Shown here piece by piece: positions 22,615 to 33,449 of a stretch of DNA of 64,000 nucleotides (its first letter is position 1; each line of letters opens with the position of its first letter). Below the pieces are notes generated by a model. That model made no database searches, was not told where the DNA came from, and saw only the letters and a list, made by a program, of their open reading frames with translations. A program made the position numbers and the translations under genes. Origin of the DNA: Sciurus carolinensis (taxonomy: Eukaryota > Chordata > Mammalia > Rodentia > Sciuridae); NCBI RefSeq assembly GCF_902686445.1, contig NW_025920106.1, positions 1,240,001-1,304,000 of the forward strand, read 5' to 3'.

Positions 22615-23330
22615 ATGAAATCCTTTTCTATTTCCTCTCAACAGGCCCATATCATTGTTAATAATTGCTCTCATTTTAAACCCTTTTGTTTCCCCACTTG
22701 GGAAATGGTAAACCCTCGAGGTTTATATTATAATGCCCTTTGGCAGATAAGTATAACTCATTTTCCTTCTTTTTACCCCTATTTCTACTTACATGTTACA
22801 ACAGATACATCCCCAGGTCTTATATTGGCCAGTGCACATTGTTCAGAGAAGGTCTCAGCCTGTATCTCTCATGTGCTCCTCTGCACTGCCACCGTGGGCA
22901 AACCTCATCATTTAAAAACTGAGAATGTCCCTTATACTTCTAGTTACTTTGCTAAGTTTTGTAATCAATGGAATATAATTTTAACCCATGGAAATTCTCA
23001 AAATCCTACTGGGCAGACTTTAGTAGAGTGTGCACATCATACACTTAAAATGTGCCTTTTAAAAGAAAACAAAAAGGGATCATAGACTTGCTCATGTTAA
23101 TAATGCTCTCAATATTGCCCTGTTCACAAGAAATGCTCTTAATATACAGTATAAAGATAATACACGTTGTTGGTCCTCTGTCTTGGACAGGTACATTTCC
23201 TCTAACAAACCCCTACCAAAGATTTCAGTAAAATACCAAGTTCCACCATAACTAATATGGCAGATCCTGCAACTTTAATTACATGTGAGGGGATATGCTG
23301 CTGTTATTACTCATACAGTTTCTCTCTAAA
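22615..23330 (+). pseudogene. Proviral integrase remnant
   Basis: An open stretch of 156 codons (22615-23085) covers the end of the zinc-binding domain and the catalytic core. At the first catalytic position the sequence reads WQISITH, with serine where the family has aspartate. At the second it reads KTENVPY, with glutamate for aspartate. The third acidic residue is kept (TLVECAH). Downstream to about 23330 the C-terminal region can be followed only in fragments. The protein would be catalytically dead even if expressed. Confidence 0.78.
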
Positions 23331-23664
23331 TTCCTGCCAGATGTGTGAGATCCATCCATCATCATGAGTTGACATCAAGGAATTCCCAAACTGGTTACCA
23401 AATTCTATTTGACTCTGGATGAGGAGGACCCTAATTCAAAGAAGGAACTCCAAAAAGAACAAGAGGCCCAAGAAACCCTCGATCTAGTGATTTGGGGGAT
23501 ATAAAGATTTTAGCATATACTCAACATTTGCTAGAACAGATGGATTTAAAATGTACCCTGGAAATTTGGTTACCGTTCTGTTTGCCAAACTTACCCAGAA
23601 TTCCACAACTAAGCTGATTATTATTGTGTTATTTCTGTGTTATTGTATTCTTGTTGGTGGTAAC
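23331..23664 (+). other. Provirus 3' region, possibly the start of env (tentative)
   Basis: Following integrase, the sequence carries broken frames. One at about 23530-23660 is hydrophobic ([13 protein letters not shown]), as expected of an env signal peptide. No surface-protein sequence follows because L1-B begins near 23665. The call rests on position and hydrophobicity only. Confidence 0.3.
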
Positions 23665-25384
23665 CCAGCTGTTTCATTGCTTGCATATAAAAATGGTTTA
23701 GATTTATGCATGTTGATTTTATAGCCTGCTATTTTGCTGAATTCTTTGATGAGGTCTAGAAGTTTTCTGGAGTAGGTTTTTGGAACTTCTAAATATAGAA
23801 TCATGCCATCCGCAAATAATGACAGCTTAAGTTCCTCTTTTCTTATTCGTATCCCTTTAATTTCTTTAGTTTGCCTAATTGCCCTGGCTAGAATTTCGAG
23901 GACAATGTTGAATAGAAGTGGTGAAAGAGGACATCCCTGTCTTTTGCCCATTTTTAAAGGGAATGGTTTCAGTTTTTTCCATTAAGAATGATGTTGGTCA
24001 TGGGCTTAGCATAAATAGCCTTTACAATGTCTAAGTATGTTCCTACTAACCCTATTTTTTTCTACTGTTTTGAGCATGAAGTGGTGCTGTGTTTTGTCAA
24101 ATGCTTTTTCTGCATCTATTGAAATAACCATATGATTCTTATCCTTAAGTCTTGACATGATGGATTACATTTATTGATTTACAAATGTTTTACCATTCTT
24201 GCATTCCAGGGATGAACCCCACTTGATCATGGTGCATGATTTTCTTAATATGTTTTTGGATATGGCTTGCCAATATTTTGTTAAGGATCTTTGCATCTAT
24301 ATTCATTAAGGATATTGGTCTAAAATTTTCTTTCCTTGATGTGCTTTGCCTGGTTTGGGTATGAGGGTGATATTAGCTTCATAGAATGAGTTTGGGTACC
24401 CTCCTTTTCTATTTCTGAATACTTTGAGAAGTATTGAAAGGAGTTCTTCTTTGAAGGTCTTGTAGAATTTGACTGAGAATCCATTCGGTTCTGGACTTTC
24501 CTTGGTTGGTAGGTTTTTAATGGCTTCTTCTATTTCATTGCTTGATATTGATCAGTTTAAATTGTGTATGTCCTCCTGGTTCAGTTTGGGAGGAGCATAT
24601 GTCTCTAGAAATTTGTCAATGTCTTCAATAGTTTCTATTTTGTTGGAATACAGATTTTCAAAATAGCTTCTCCATATGTTCTGTATCTCAGTGGTGTCTG
24701 TCGTGATATTTCCTTTTGCTTCATGTATTTTAGTAATTTGAGTCTTCTCTCTCCTTCTCTTTGTTAGTGTGGCTAAGGGTTTGTCTATTTTGTTTACTTT
24801 CTCAAAGAACCAACTTTTAGTTTTGTCAATTTTTTGAATTGTTTCTTTTGTTTCAATTTCTTTGATTTCAGCTCTGATTTTAATTATTTCCTGTCTTCTA
24901 CTACTTTTGCTGTCATTTTGTCCTTCTTTTTCTAGTGTTTTGAGCTGTAATGTTAGGTCATGTAGTTGTTAACCTTTCATTCTTTTCTGGAATGTGCTCC
25001 ATGCGTTGAATTTACCTCTTGGTACTGCTTTCATAGTGTCCCAGAGATTTTGATATGTTGTATCAACATTCTCATTTACCTCTAAGAATTTTTTATAATC
25101 TCCTCTCTGATGTTTTTTGCTATCCATGTTTCATTCAATAGCATATTACTTAGTCTCCAGGTGTTGGAGTAATTTCCTGTTTTTATTTTGTCATTGATTT
25201 CCACTCTTATTCCATTATGATCTGATAGAACACAAGGCAGTATCTCTATTTTTTTGCATTTCCTAACGGCTGCTTTGTGGCATAGCATATGGTCTATTTT
25301 GGAAAAGGTTCCATGTGCTGCTGAGAGGAAAGTGAATCTGCTCATTGATGGATGGACTATACTATATATATATATATATATATA

Positions 25385-25419
<35 letters not shown>

Positions 25420-25944
25420 TAGGTTATTGATTGCGTTATTGAGTTCTATGGTTTCTTTGGTTGGATTTTGTTTGGAAGATCTATCTAGTGGTGACAGCGG
25501 TGCGTTAAAGTCACCCAGAATTATTGTGTTGTGGTCTATGTGATTTCTGAAATTGAGAAGGATTTGTTTGATGTACAGGGATGCACCATTGTTTGGGGCA
25601 TAAATATTTACTATTGTTATGTCTTCCTGATTTATGGTTCCCTTAAGCAGTATGAAATGTCCTTCTTTATCCCTTCTGACTAACTTTGGCTTGAAGTCCA
25701 CTTTATCTGATATAAGGATGGAAACACCCGCTTTTTTACTGAGTCCATGTGCGTGGTAAGTTTTTTCCCATCCTTTCACCTTTAGTCTGTGGACGCCTTT
25801 TTCTATGAGATGAGTCTCTTGCAGGCAGCATATTGTTGGGTCTTTCTTTTTAATCCATTCTGCCAGTCTATGTCTTTTGATTGATGAGCTTAGGTCATTA
25901 ATGTTCAGGGTTATTATTGAGATGTGATTTGTATTCCCAGTCAT
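23665..25944 (-). pseudogene. L1-B ORF2, truncated (endonuclease and part of RT)
   Basis: It starts with ATG at 25944 and reads HISIITLNINDLSSSIKRHR, the start of the L1 endonuclease. The endonuclease frame runs to about 25417, where a TA microsatellite breaks it; endonuclease similarity resumes at 25345-25082 with SAAHGTFSKIDHMLCHK. The RT portion at 23640-23951 carries the [16 protein letters not shown] block. The catalytic box reads F-A-D-G, so the second aspartate is lost. The ORF ends at the left boundary of the element before the RT domain is complete. Confidence 0.85.
25362..25417. repeat. (TA)n microsatellite inside L1-B endonuclease
   Basis: About 56 bases of almost pure TA with a single interruption (ACTATA). 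It lies inside the ORF2 coding region at the point following the residues NNAINNLD, so it expanded after the L1 inserted. Confidence 0.95.
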
Positions 25945-25999
25945 TTGGCTTATTTTTGTTTTTTAAGTTGGCTTGGTTTCTCCTTTGAGTGATTTATCT

Positions 26000-27036
26000 C
26001 TAAGGTAGTTCCTCCCTTTGCTGAACTACATTGTTGATTTTCATTTCCTCCTCATGGAATATTTTGTTGAGAACATTCTTTAGTGCAGGCTTCCAATTTG
26101 TAAATTCTTTTAACTTTTGTTTATCATGGAAGAATTTTATTTCATCTTCAAATCTGAAGGTTAGTTTTGCTGGGTATAGGATTCTTGGTTGTCAACCATG
26201 TTCTTTCAGAGCTTGAAATACATTGTTCCAGGCCCTTCTATCTTTTAAAGTCTGGGTTGAGAAGTTGATTGCCCTCCATATTGGTCTCACCCTATGTGTA
26301 ATCTGATGCTTTTCTCTTACGGCCTTCAAAATCCTATCTTTATTTTGAATGTTAGGCATTTTCATTATAATGTGCCTTGGTGTGGATCTGTTGTAATTTT
26401 GTGCATTTGGTGTTCTGTAAGCCTCTTGTATTTGATTTCCCATTTTATTCTTCAGTTTGGGGAAATTTTCTGATATTATTTTATTGAATAGGCTGTTCAT
26501 TCCTTTGATTTGTGTCTCTGTGCCTTCCTAAATTCCAATAATTCTTAAATTTGGTCTTTTCATGATGTCCCATAATTTTTGGAGATTCTGTTCAGATTTC
26601 TTACCATCTTCTCTGTTTGGGCAACTTTATTTTCAAGATTAAATATTTTGTCTTCCTTGTCTGAAGTTCTGTCTTCCAAGTGGTATAGTCTTTTGGTGAT
26701 GCTTTCCATTGAGCTTTTTATTTGGTTTATTGTTTCCTTCATTTGAAGGATTTCCATTTGTTTTTGGTTTGTTTTTTTTTTTTTTTTGAGAATCTCTATC
26801 TCTTTGTTGAAATGACCTTTTGTTTCCTGCATTTGCTCTTTCAGCTTATTGGTATTATCATGCATTCCCTGAATTTGCTCTCTTATCTCATCCTTTGCTT
26901 CACAATTCATCTTAATCATGTATAATCTGAAGTCCTTTTCTGACATTTCTTCTAACATACTGTCATTGGATTCTATTAATATAGAATCTATGTTTGTTTG
27001 GATCATTTTATTCTCTTGTTTTTTCATGTTGTTCAT
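26000..27036 (-). pseudogene. L1-B ORF1 (coiled coil, RRM, C-terminal domain)
   Basis: ATG is at 27036. The first 158 codons include a long heptad-rich coiled coil (about residues 50-145, KEIEILKKKKK through LENKVAQTEKM). A one-base deletion relative to L1-E falls just after MVRN. An in-frame TAG lies near 26529, before the EGTETQIKGMN block. The RNA-recognition and C-terminal parts are read at 26192-26500. A second stop at about 26190 replaces a cysteine codon. Similarity continues to the natural stop at 26000-26002. The family protein is the L1 RNA-binding trimer. Three lesions disable this copy. Confidence 0.85.
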
Positions 27037-27760
27037 GTATCTTCCCCTCTAACAGTGCAGATGTGGGGTATTGCAGATTTCCCCCTATAGGCTCATAGTG
27101 GCCCTATAGGTTTCCCAAACCCTTTATTTAAGAGGAGATCAATATTAGCAGTGCCCAAATCAGACACTATGCAATAATAGACCAAATAGCCCCTATGGGG
27201 ACAATAACAAAATTGTCATAGTAAACAAAATGAGTTAAAATATTATCTTTGGTAAAACAAACAGTTTTGCAATAAGGTCTGCTCTTTCAAATGGAAGACA
27301 AAGAGGATGCAGAGGGATGTAGAATGTGACTGTTAATGGGATAAGAAAAGAATATACAGAAGTTCTATAAAATAGAAAGGGTTAGAGTGTAATCAAAAGA
27401 AATCGGATATTAGCTTGCAAAAAAGGGAGAAAGAGACTCTGAGGGAATAGGTAAACAAAAGGAAAAGAGAGCAAGAAAAGTAAAGAAATAAAAACTTAAA
27501 TATTTTTTTAAAAAGGAGAAAAAAGAAAATCTACAGTATAACAGTCATATACTAATGAAACCTCCCATTGTTCAGTAGCCTGATCCATGAAAGGAACCTG
27601 ACAATGAGCTTCAAGCCTCCAGCAGGCATCTCTGGATGGGTTTTTCTCAACCCTAAGATTGGAGCGACGGCTTCCAGGATTCTCCAAGATGGCAGCTCTG
27701 ACTTTGAAATGTGTTGGCAAATGGGGAGCTGCAGCTCAGTGGTGGACGTGGTCAGCTAGA

Positions 27761-28004
27761 GGTCCTGGAGGCAGGATGCGGTTGGTCCAGCAAGGGTCCT
27801 GGAGATCTGGTGTGTTTGGTGTGGTTGTGGGATCCTGGATGCCGGGTGCAATCATTCAGTCTGGGGTCCCGGTGATAGGGCGCAGTCAGTTGGTCTGGGG
27901 GTCCTGGCGACAGGGAGCAGTCAGTTGATGTGAGGGCCCCAGAGTCAGGGAGTGATCAGTTGGGCTGAGTGATCCTGGAGACAGGGCTCAATTAGTCTGA
28001 CCAG
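27761..28004. repeat. Seven ~35-bp tandem units in the L1-B 5' UTR
   Basis: Successive units begin with variants of GGTCCTGGAGACAGG and continue with variants of GCAGTCAGTTGGTCTGG. Seven units can be laid end to end by eye, with the most similar ones in the middle (about 27865-27970). The repeat lies in the promoter-containing 5' UTR. Confidence 0.8.
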
Positions 28005-28435
28005 GGGTTCTATGGGGCCTGGTTGTTGTCTCAAAATGGTGGCAGCCACGTGTAATCAAACCTGCAGGAACTGTAACAGTGAACTTCCAGGCAACAGCAG
28101 GCAGCTGGTTCTCCACTAGCAGCCTGCAATCACTTTGCTGACTGTTGTCGGATGATTGGGAGGTGAACCTAGTGCATTGGGTGATGGATAGATGTAAGGC
28201 AGGCAATGGACAGTTGAGAGGCAGGCAAATGGCAAATGATAGGTGCCTGACAGTGAGCAATCTGCACTCAAAAAAGGTGTCAATATGCTGGCAGACTGCA
28301 GGTCATCACAGCAGAGAAATGGGGTAAACACCAGGGGATCGATAAGCACCAAAAACTGCCTCATGGAGAAACAGATATCCTCTGCTTGAAACTGGAGTTA
28401 TGGAGCGACAAGGAACACAGCCTCCCTCTAGTCCA

Positions 28436-28444
28436 CCATCTTGG
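28436..28444 (-). promoter_or_regulatory. YY1-like site at the L1-B 5' end
   Basis: Minus strand reads CCAAGATGG within about 15 bases of the 5' end. In other mammals a YY1 site with core AAGATGG near the L1 5' end directs accurate transcription start. The match is to the known core; binding is inferred. Confidence 0.45.
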
Positions 28445-28451
28445 AACTCGC

Positions 28452-28574
28452 ATTTTCTGGCATTGAAAATTTTGTACTTACTGTGATTTTATTCATTCTA
28501 TATATTCAATTGTGTTTGTTAAAAAAGTGAATATTCTGACTTTCAGGACTCCTGTCCCAACAGGAACCAGCTCT
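28452..28574. other. Short unassigned spacer between L1-B and L1-C
   Basis: About 120 bases between two L1 pieces. It may be the other side of the L1-B insertion site and thus provirus sequence, but no retroviral motif can be read with confidence. Confidence 0.3.
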
Positions 28575-29236
28575 GTGGACCCTGCACCAAATAGAGGAAA
28601 AAGTAGAACAAAATCTCCATCATGTTGGCTTAGGAACAGACTTCCTAACAGTACTCCCAAAGAGAAAGAAATTAATGCAAGAAACAATAAATGGGATGGA
28701 TTCAAACTCAAAAACTCTTTCTCAGCATAGGAAACAAGAATGTGAAAAGAGATCCTCTGGAATGGGAGAAAATCTTTTCCACAGGGGCTTCAGATAGAAC
28801 ACTAATCTCCAAAATTTTGAAGAACTTAAAAAAATTTACAACAGAAACACAAAAACTCAATACATAATTGGTCTAAGGAACTGGACAGACACTACACAGA
28901 AGAAGACATATAGGTGATTAACAAATATATGTAACAGTGTTCATCATTTCTGGTGATTAGAGAAATGCAAAGATTTTATCTCACTCCAATTAGAATGGCT
29001 ATTGTCAAGAACACAAGCAGTATGTATTGGCGTGGATGTGGGGGAAAAGGCACACTCATACATTGCTGGTGGAGTTGCAAATTGGTGCATTTTCTCTGGA
29101 AAGTAGTATGGAGATTGCTCAGAAAACTTGGAACGGGCCCACATTTTGACCCGGCTATCCCTCTCCTCAGTTTATACCCAAAAGATTTAAGATTTAAGAT
29201 CAACATACTACAGTAGCAGAGCCACAGCAATGTTAA
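28575..29236 (+). pseudogene. L1-C: ORF2 C-terminal fragment, plus strand
   Basis: It aligns with the region downstream of the RT in L1-G. It includes the KWDGFKLKNSFSA block (about 28690-28728) and the cysteine-rich region at about 29015-29105 ([17 protein letters not shown], the CCHC-like motif of L1 ORF2). It breaks off at about 29236 before the end of ORF2, with no 3' UTR. Stops and frameshifts are present. Confidence 0.85.
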
Positions 29237-29238
29237 TT

Positions 29239-29325
29239 ATATGTTGTATCATCATTCTCATTTACCTCTAATAATTTTTTTAATCTCCTCCCTGATGTTT
29301 TTTGCTATCCATGTTTCATTCACAA
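29239..29325 (-). pseudogene. L1 endonuclease-region scrap, minus strand
   Basis: The 87 bases match the minus-strand segment of L1-B around 25055-25135 (TGTTTTTTGCTATCCATG and its flank). It abuts the plus-strand L1-C piece, so the two L1 fragments meet in opposite orientation. Confidence 0.8.
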
Positions 29326-29559
29326 TAGTTAGATTGAGGAACCATAGACAGAGGGCTGTTACTCCATGAACACTGAGGCATTTTTCATTTAAAAATGAGC
29401 TGTGATTTTCTCCTACTTTTGAGAATAAGAAGTTGAGAATAATAAACTTAGAGATGAGAGGGTTTGCAAATAAATGATACCATGGTATTAGAACGATCAC
29501 TGAACCCTAATATTTTCCCACATGTTACAATGTAGAGCCCAGTATTCCTGTTATAGTCA

Positions 29560-29700
29560 ATGAATCATCCAACTCACCTGGAAGTAGAACTGAATACACA
29601 TTCTCAGCCTTAACGTGAACCTACCGGATCCAGTCTGTATTTTAACAACATTTCCAAGTGATTCCGATGTAAGTTAAAATTTGATAGTCACTAAATAATT
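29560..29700 (-). mobile_element. MER5-like hAT DNA transposon remnant
   Basis: Phrases such as CACCTGGAAGTAGAACTGAA, CCAGTCTGTATTTTAACAAC and CAAGTGATTCCGATG followed by TTTGATAGTCACT match the order of the non-autonomous MER5A element in reverse complement, as I recall it. Terminal repeats were not resolved. Confidence 0.65.
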
Positions 29701-31320
29701 CCTTCATGACTGTTAGAAATTTTTTATAAGCATGATAAACATCAATCTCCTATGTCCTTTTTTCTCTCTGTCTTAAATCCTCTCATGGCTCATGAGAATA
29801 AAAGAAATTTTTTTTTTCTAAATGATAGATGCATAAATTTACTTTTAAGAAAAAATGCAGCTTTCCTAAAATATTAATAGAGCCACCTATTTGTAAATTG
29901 ATACATTCTGTTCCATCATTCCAGACGTGGAACAAGTATAAAAAAATTGTTCAACAAGCATACCACTTGTGGTAACTTTGAGAGAATATGTGACTATTAT
30001 GTTCACAGAATTGAATACTTAGTACTTAATGGGCCAAAAAAATCATCTTTATGAAACTCTTGGAAAAATATTAATATTTATATAAGTAGCTTTCCTTCAA
30101 TAAAAAAATAGATGAACAACTCCTATAGAAATAAGCAAAGAAGATGAACAGGCAACTCTCAAAAAATAAAAAGGGAAATAAATGTTTTAAAAAGGCACAA
30201 AGAAATTAAGCCATTCAAAAATGAAAATGAAAGTCATAATGGGTTTCCTTCATATATCAATTAATAAAATCTGAGAAGTTCACCCAGAAGGGAAATGACA
30301 ATCACAAATTGGCCCTGGCAGGTTCTTGAATTACACAACAGAAATGAATCTTAGGGCATATAAGAAGAAACACAAAGATTTATTCAGGAAAACAAAGAGA
30401 TTATTAGAAATGTAAATGAAAGAGTCAGATATACACTCAATGGGAGAAGGGGTGGAAGTACTTGAGACTGAGACTCACTTTAGGGGTAATGGGCTCATCT
30501 TTTTAAAAAAATTTTGTAGATAGTGAACATGAGAAGTGGCAAGGGGTTGAGTGTATATCTATCTGTTGAGCTCAACACTTAATCATGGAGCATGGGGTCC
30601 ATTACAGTTGCCTGCTTCTCTCAGGGTCTCTATGTTGATGTCATCCAGTCAACATATAATGTGCAGAATATACTGATGAGTCTCTTCAGATATTTCCCCT
30701 TCACTTTATTTAGTCTAAAGGAAACTGTATGAAAACTAGCAACAAATATGAACATTAATTTGACTTACAATACACTAAGATTCAAAGTATTGTAAATTGT
30801 TTCTGGAGGAGAATAGTCTTGGGGAGGAAAGGTGAGGATGCTCATAACAGCTTCTCAGATTTAAATTTGCAATTTCTTTGTTGGTTTCCCTTCTACCTAT
30901 CCATATTTATTCTGTCTGTACCTCAAGGGGCATCAAATCATGTTTTCCTGTTCTTACAAAATTTCAATTGTGAATATATATTTTATAGTAAACTAGTAAA
31001 GTGTTTTCATAAAAAAGCGGGTGGTGATAAGTCTAATAAGTCACTTGTTACCTAACTCATTAAGAAATGTCCCTAATGAATTCTCAGTAGGTTCTCTGAG
31101 AAAAATAATCCCCAATACCATTAGAAGGCAAGTTACAATATAAATGTGTCCACAAAGGAATATTGTGCATTTTCATGTGCAAACAAAGCTCCCCATTCCC
31201 CATCCTTGGGTTACTTACACCTGGACCTGTGGACTTCTCCGGATGAGAACTCTCCCCTCCAGAGGCTTCAGTGTTTCACTCTCATATTCCTGCCAATATC
31301 TAATTCCAGCCTTACCATCA
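29701..31320. other. Unassigned AT-rich region
   Basis: No recognisable repeat or coding sequence. A 78-codon frame at 30819-31055 has no domain. Short A-rich stretches near 30105-30200 are the only notable feature. Confidence 0.5.
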
Positions 31321-31329
31321 GCACAACCC

Positions 31330-31425
31330 CAAAATATTGAACAGAAACTCTAGTGGGAGAGCAAGAAGGCTATGGTTTAGTAAGTATTCCAGGTGATTCC
31401 ATAGCAACTCATGTTTGATGACTAT
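31330..31425 (-). mobile_element. Second MER5-like fragment
   Basis: The stretch with GAAACTCTAGTGGGAGAGCA, ATTCCAGGTGATTCCATAGC and CATGTTTGATGACTATTGG follows the same order as the element at 29560-29700 and the MER5 family. The left part is too diverged to bound. Confidence 0.5.
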
Positions 31426-31539
31426 TGGTGGAAAGAAATTGCTTTCATTCTAAATTTTTGGGAAGTGTTTATCAGACTCTTTTTTCCAGCCCTGGGGGCC
31501 AGGCAAGAGAGAAACAATTACAGTTATTATATGACAAGC

Positions 31540-31950
31540 AATAATACTTCCTGGAACAAAAGATAAACCAGGAATAATGTTCCAGGAAATTAATGTCTAA
31601 AGTGAGACCTACAGGATAAATAAGAGGGAATCAACAGCCAGGACAAAAGGTATTCCTGGTGAAGAGAATGGCACATGGAAAGCAGAGTTTTAATTTTAAC
31701 ATAAAAAACAGAGTACCATGAAGTTTTTTATACAGGGGATTACCCCATACAAAATGTCTTTAGAAGCATGATTCAGACAATGCACTGGGTTGTGACTATG
31801 CATGAGTGGAAACCAGAAGAGCTACTAGGAGGTGACTGCTGCAATTTAATTAAGATATTACAGTGACAGCATGGATAGCACAGAAGCAGCACCTGAAGGA
31901 GCTGTATAGGAGATAGGACATGTGTGATTTGGATATGTAGTATACTGCAA
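31540..31950 (-). mobile_element. L2-like LINE fragment, left part (tentative)
   Basis: Purine-rich text such as AGACCTACAGGATAAATAAG and GGAGGTGACTGCTGCAATTT resembles the reverse complement of the mammalian L2 3' region. A similar stretch at 32420-32910 looks like the continuation, split by the LTR-like element between them. Confidence 0.45.
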
Positions 31951-31984
31951 AACCTCCCAAAGCTCACTGGTACAACAATGTTCA

Positions 31985-32376
31985 GAAGCAGGGTTTTCAG
32001 GAAGTGGTTGGATTATGAGGGCTGTAATCTCACCAATGTATTAATCCATTGATGAATTCATAACAGAATAAAATTTTTGGAGAACTGAAAACTGTAAGAT
32101 ATGGGGCCAGAAGGCAGTATTTCCTTGGAAGTCTGTCCTTCAGGACTATAGTTTTAACCTGACCTCCCTCCCCATATCTATCTCCCCCCTCTCCCTCACC
32201 TTCCTTTCAAATATGAAGTGATCATATTTGCATTACTACATACTCCCCACCATGATATCCTGCCTCTTAGAAGCCAAGAGCAATGGGGTCAAATCATAAG
32301 CCAAATTAAATCTTCCCTCTTTTTAGTTGATCCTTTAGGTAATTTGCCACAGCAATGGATATCAGGCTAACATAGG
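31985..32376 (+). mobile_element. MaLR-like LTR (tentative)
   Basis: It has GGAAGTGGTTGGATTATGAG near the left, CCACCATGATATCCTGCCTC in the middle and ATAAGCCAAATTAAATCTTC near the right. The end reads TTTGCCACAGCAATGGATAT then CAGGCTAACATAGG. This order resembles solo LTRs of the ERVL-MaLR group as I recall them. Confidence 0.45.
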
Positions 32377-32419
32377 ACCCATAACTAAGAAAGGACATTG
32401 TTAAGGGTGCATCCTGTTT

Positions 32420-32910
32420 TCCAGCTTAGAAGAAGATGTTTAATTTCTGTACAGAAAGATCACAGGTGGAGAAAATAAAATAAAGGTATGGTGTGCAGAA
32501 GACCATATTTCAAATTTGAATCTATTAAACTTTATGTGTCTGTTGGACTTCCACACACAGAAGGTATTATTAGACATGTGGATGTTGAGTATAGAGCAGA
32601 AGAAAACAAAGAACTTCAAGCTTTCTTCAATAGTAAAATATCAAAAAGTTAAGGACAGAAAATATGACCTCTACATTTCATTATGAAGGTGTCCACACAG
32701 ACCTTAGGAGAGAAGTTTTGGTGGGATTCTGAGCGAGCCCCTGGATAATAGAGGAGCAAGGGTGTGGTGCAAATGCCAGAATTGGCTTTGGAAGGGGCAA
32801 TATGCCAAGGTGAGGCAGAAGATGGCAAGAAAGTGTACAGACATGAGAGAAGTTTGAATCCTAAAGAAAGGTGTACCAAGAAGGAGGGGTTCATGTTCAA
32901 TTGTTTCATT
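32420..32910 (-). mobile_element. L2-like LINE fragment, right part (tentative)
   Basis: TTCCACACACAGAAGGTATT, GAAGTTTGAATCCTAAAG and AAGGAGGGGTTCATGTTCAA follow the order of the same ancient LINE in reverse complement. Short frames on both strands here (32649-32952) are incidental. Confidence 0.4.
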
Positions 32911-33164
32911 AAATTTTCAGATTTTGAATTTTTTCCATGCTTTTGCATCTAGCAATAATTCACTTCTTTATATTGCTGAAGAATAGTCTACCATATGGAC
33001 ATACTATGACTTCTTAATCTCCAATTAATAGACATTTGTATTATTTTGAATGTTTGGATGCTGTGCACATTTATGGTTTTTTCAAGTACTTTCTCTTTTA
33101 GTATATTTTTATTTATGTTTTTTCAATGCTCTATATCTAGGAGTAAAACTACTTTTTCACGGAA

Positions 33165-33335
33165 CCAGTTATTTATTTTCGTACCAGGAATTGAACATTG
33201 TGGAGGTTAACCACTGAGACAAGTCCCCATCTCTTTATTTTTTATTTTGAAACAAGATCTCACTAAGTTGCTTAGGGCCTTGCTAAGTTCTTAGGCTGGC
33301 TTTGAATTTTGGATTCTGCCTCTGAAACTTAATAA
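33165..33335 (-). mobile_element. B1-ID composite SINE, minus strand
   Basis: In reverse complement a B1-like half comes first, including GCCTTGTTTC-type text degraded to TGAGATCTTGTTTC. An ID-like half with GGTTAACCTCCACAATG and an A/T-rich end follows. The layout matches the other composite copies in this window. Confidence 0.7.
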
Positions 33336-33449
33336 AAGTTTTCTGCCTATGTTGTTGCAAATGCTTTTTAATTGACCAATACTATTGCATGTGTATATAT
33401 ACAACATTTTCTTTATTCATTCATCAAAATTTTAAGCTTTAAAAAATTA

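Larger units (their letters stand above)
19287..23660 (+). mobile_element. Betaretrovirus-like (class II) endogenous provirus remnant
   Basis: Recognisable parts in order are an LTR-like block, nucleocapsid zinc knuckles, dUTPase, aspartic protease, reverse transcriptase, RNase H and integrase. A dUTPase placed just before the protease is typical of betaretroviruses and related class II ERVs. All parts contain stops, frameshifts or lost catalytic residues, so it is a fossil. Gag upstream of the nucleocapsid is missing. A large L1 (L1-B) adjoins the 3' side, and no 3' LTR was found beyond it. Confidence 0.8.
23665..28451 (-). mobile_element. L1-B: 5'-complete but 3'-lacking L1, minus strand
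   Basis: Read on the minus strand from 28451 it has a 5' UTR with a YY1-like site and a 35-bp tandem repeat, then ORF1 and then ORF2 as far as the reverse transcriptase. It stops at about 23665 without the rest of ORF2, a 3' UTR or a poly-A tail. Standard L1 insertions lose the 5' end, so the missing 3' part implies a later deletion or rearrangement. Divergence is moderate. Confidence 0.88.
27037..28451 (-). promoter_or_regulatory. L1-B 5' UTR / internal promoter region
   Basis: GC-richer sequence upstream of ORF1, ending at about 28451 with a 5' terminus that reads GAGTTCCAAGATGGTGG on the minus strand. L1 5' UTRs contain the RNA polymerase II promoter that drives L1 transcription. It holds a 35-bp tandem repeat (27761-28004). 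Frames across it (for example 27659-27928) are artefacts of the GC-rich repeats. Confidence 0.75.

Noticed and set aside
27568..28327. Overlapping GC-rich frames on both strands
   Set aside because: They lie in the L1-B 5' UTR and its 35-bp repeats. Open frames there are a by-product of composition.
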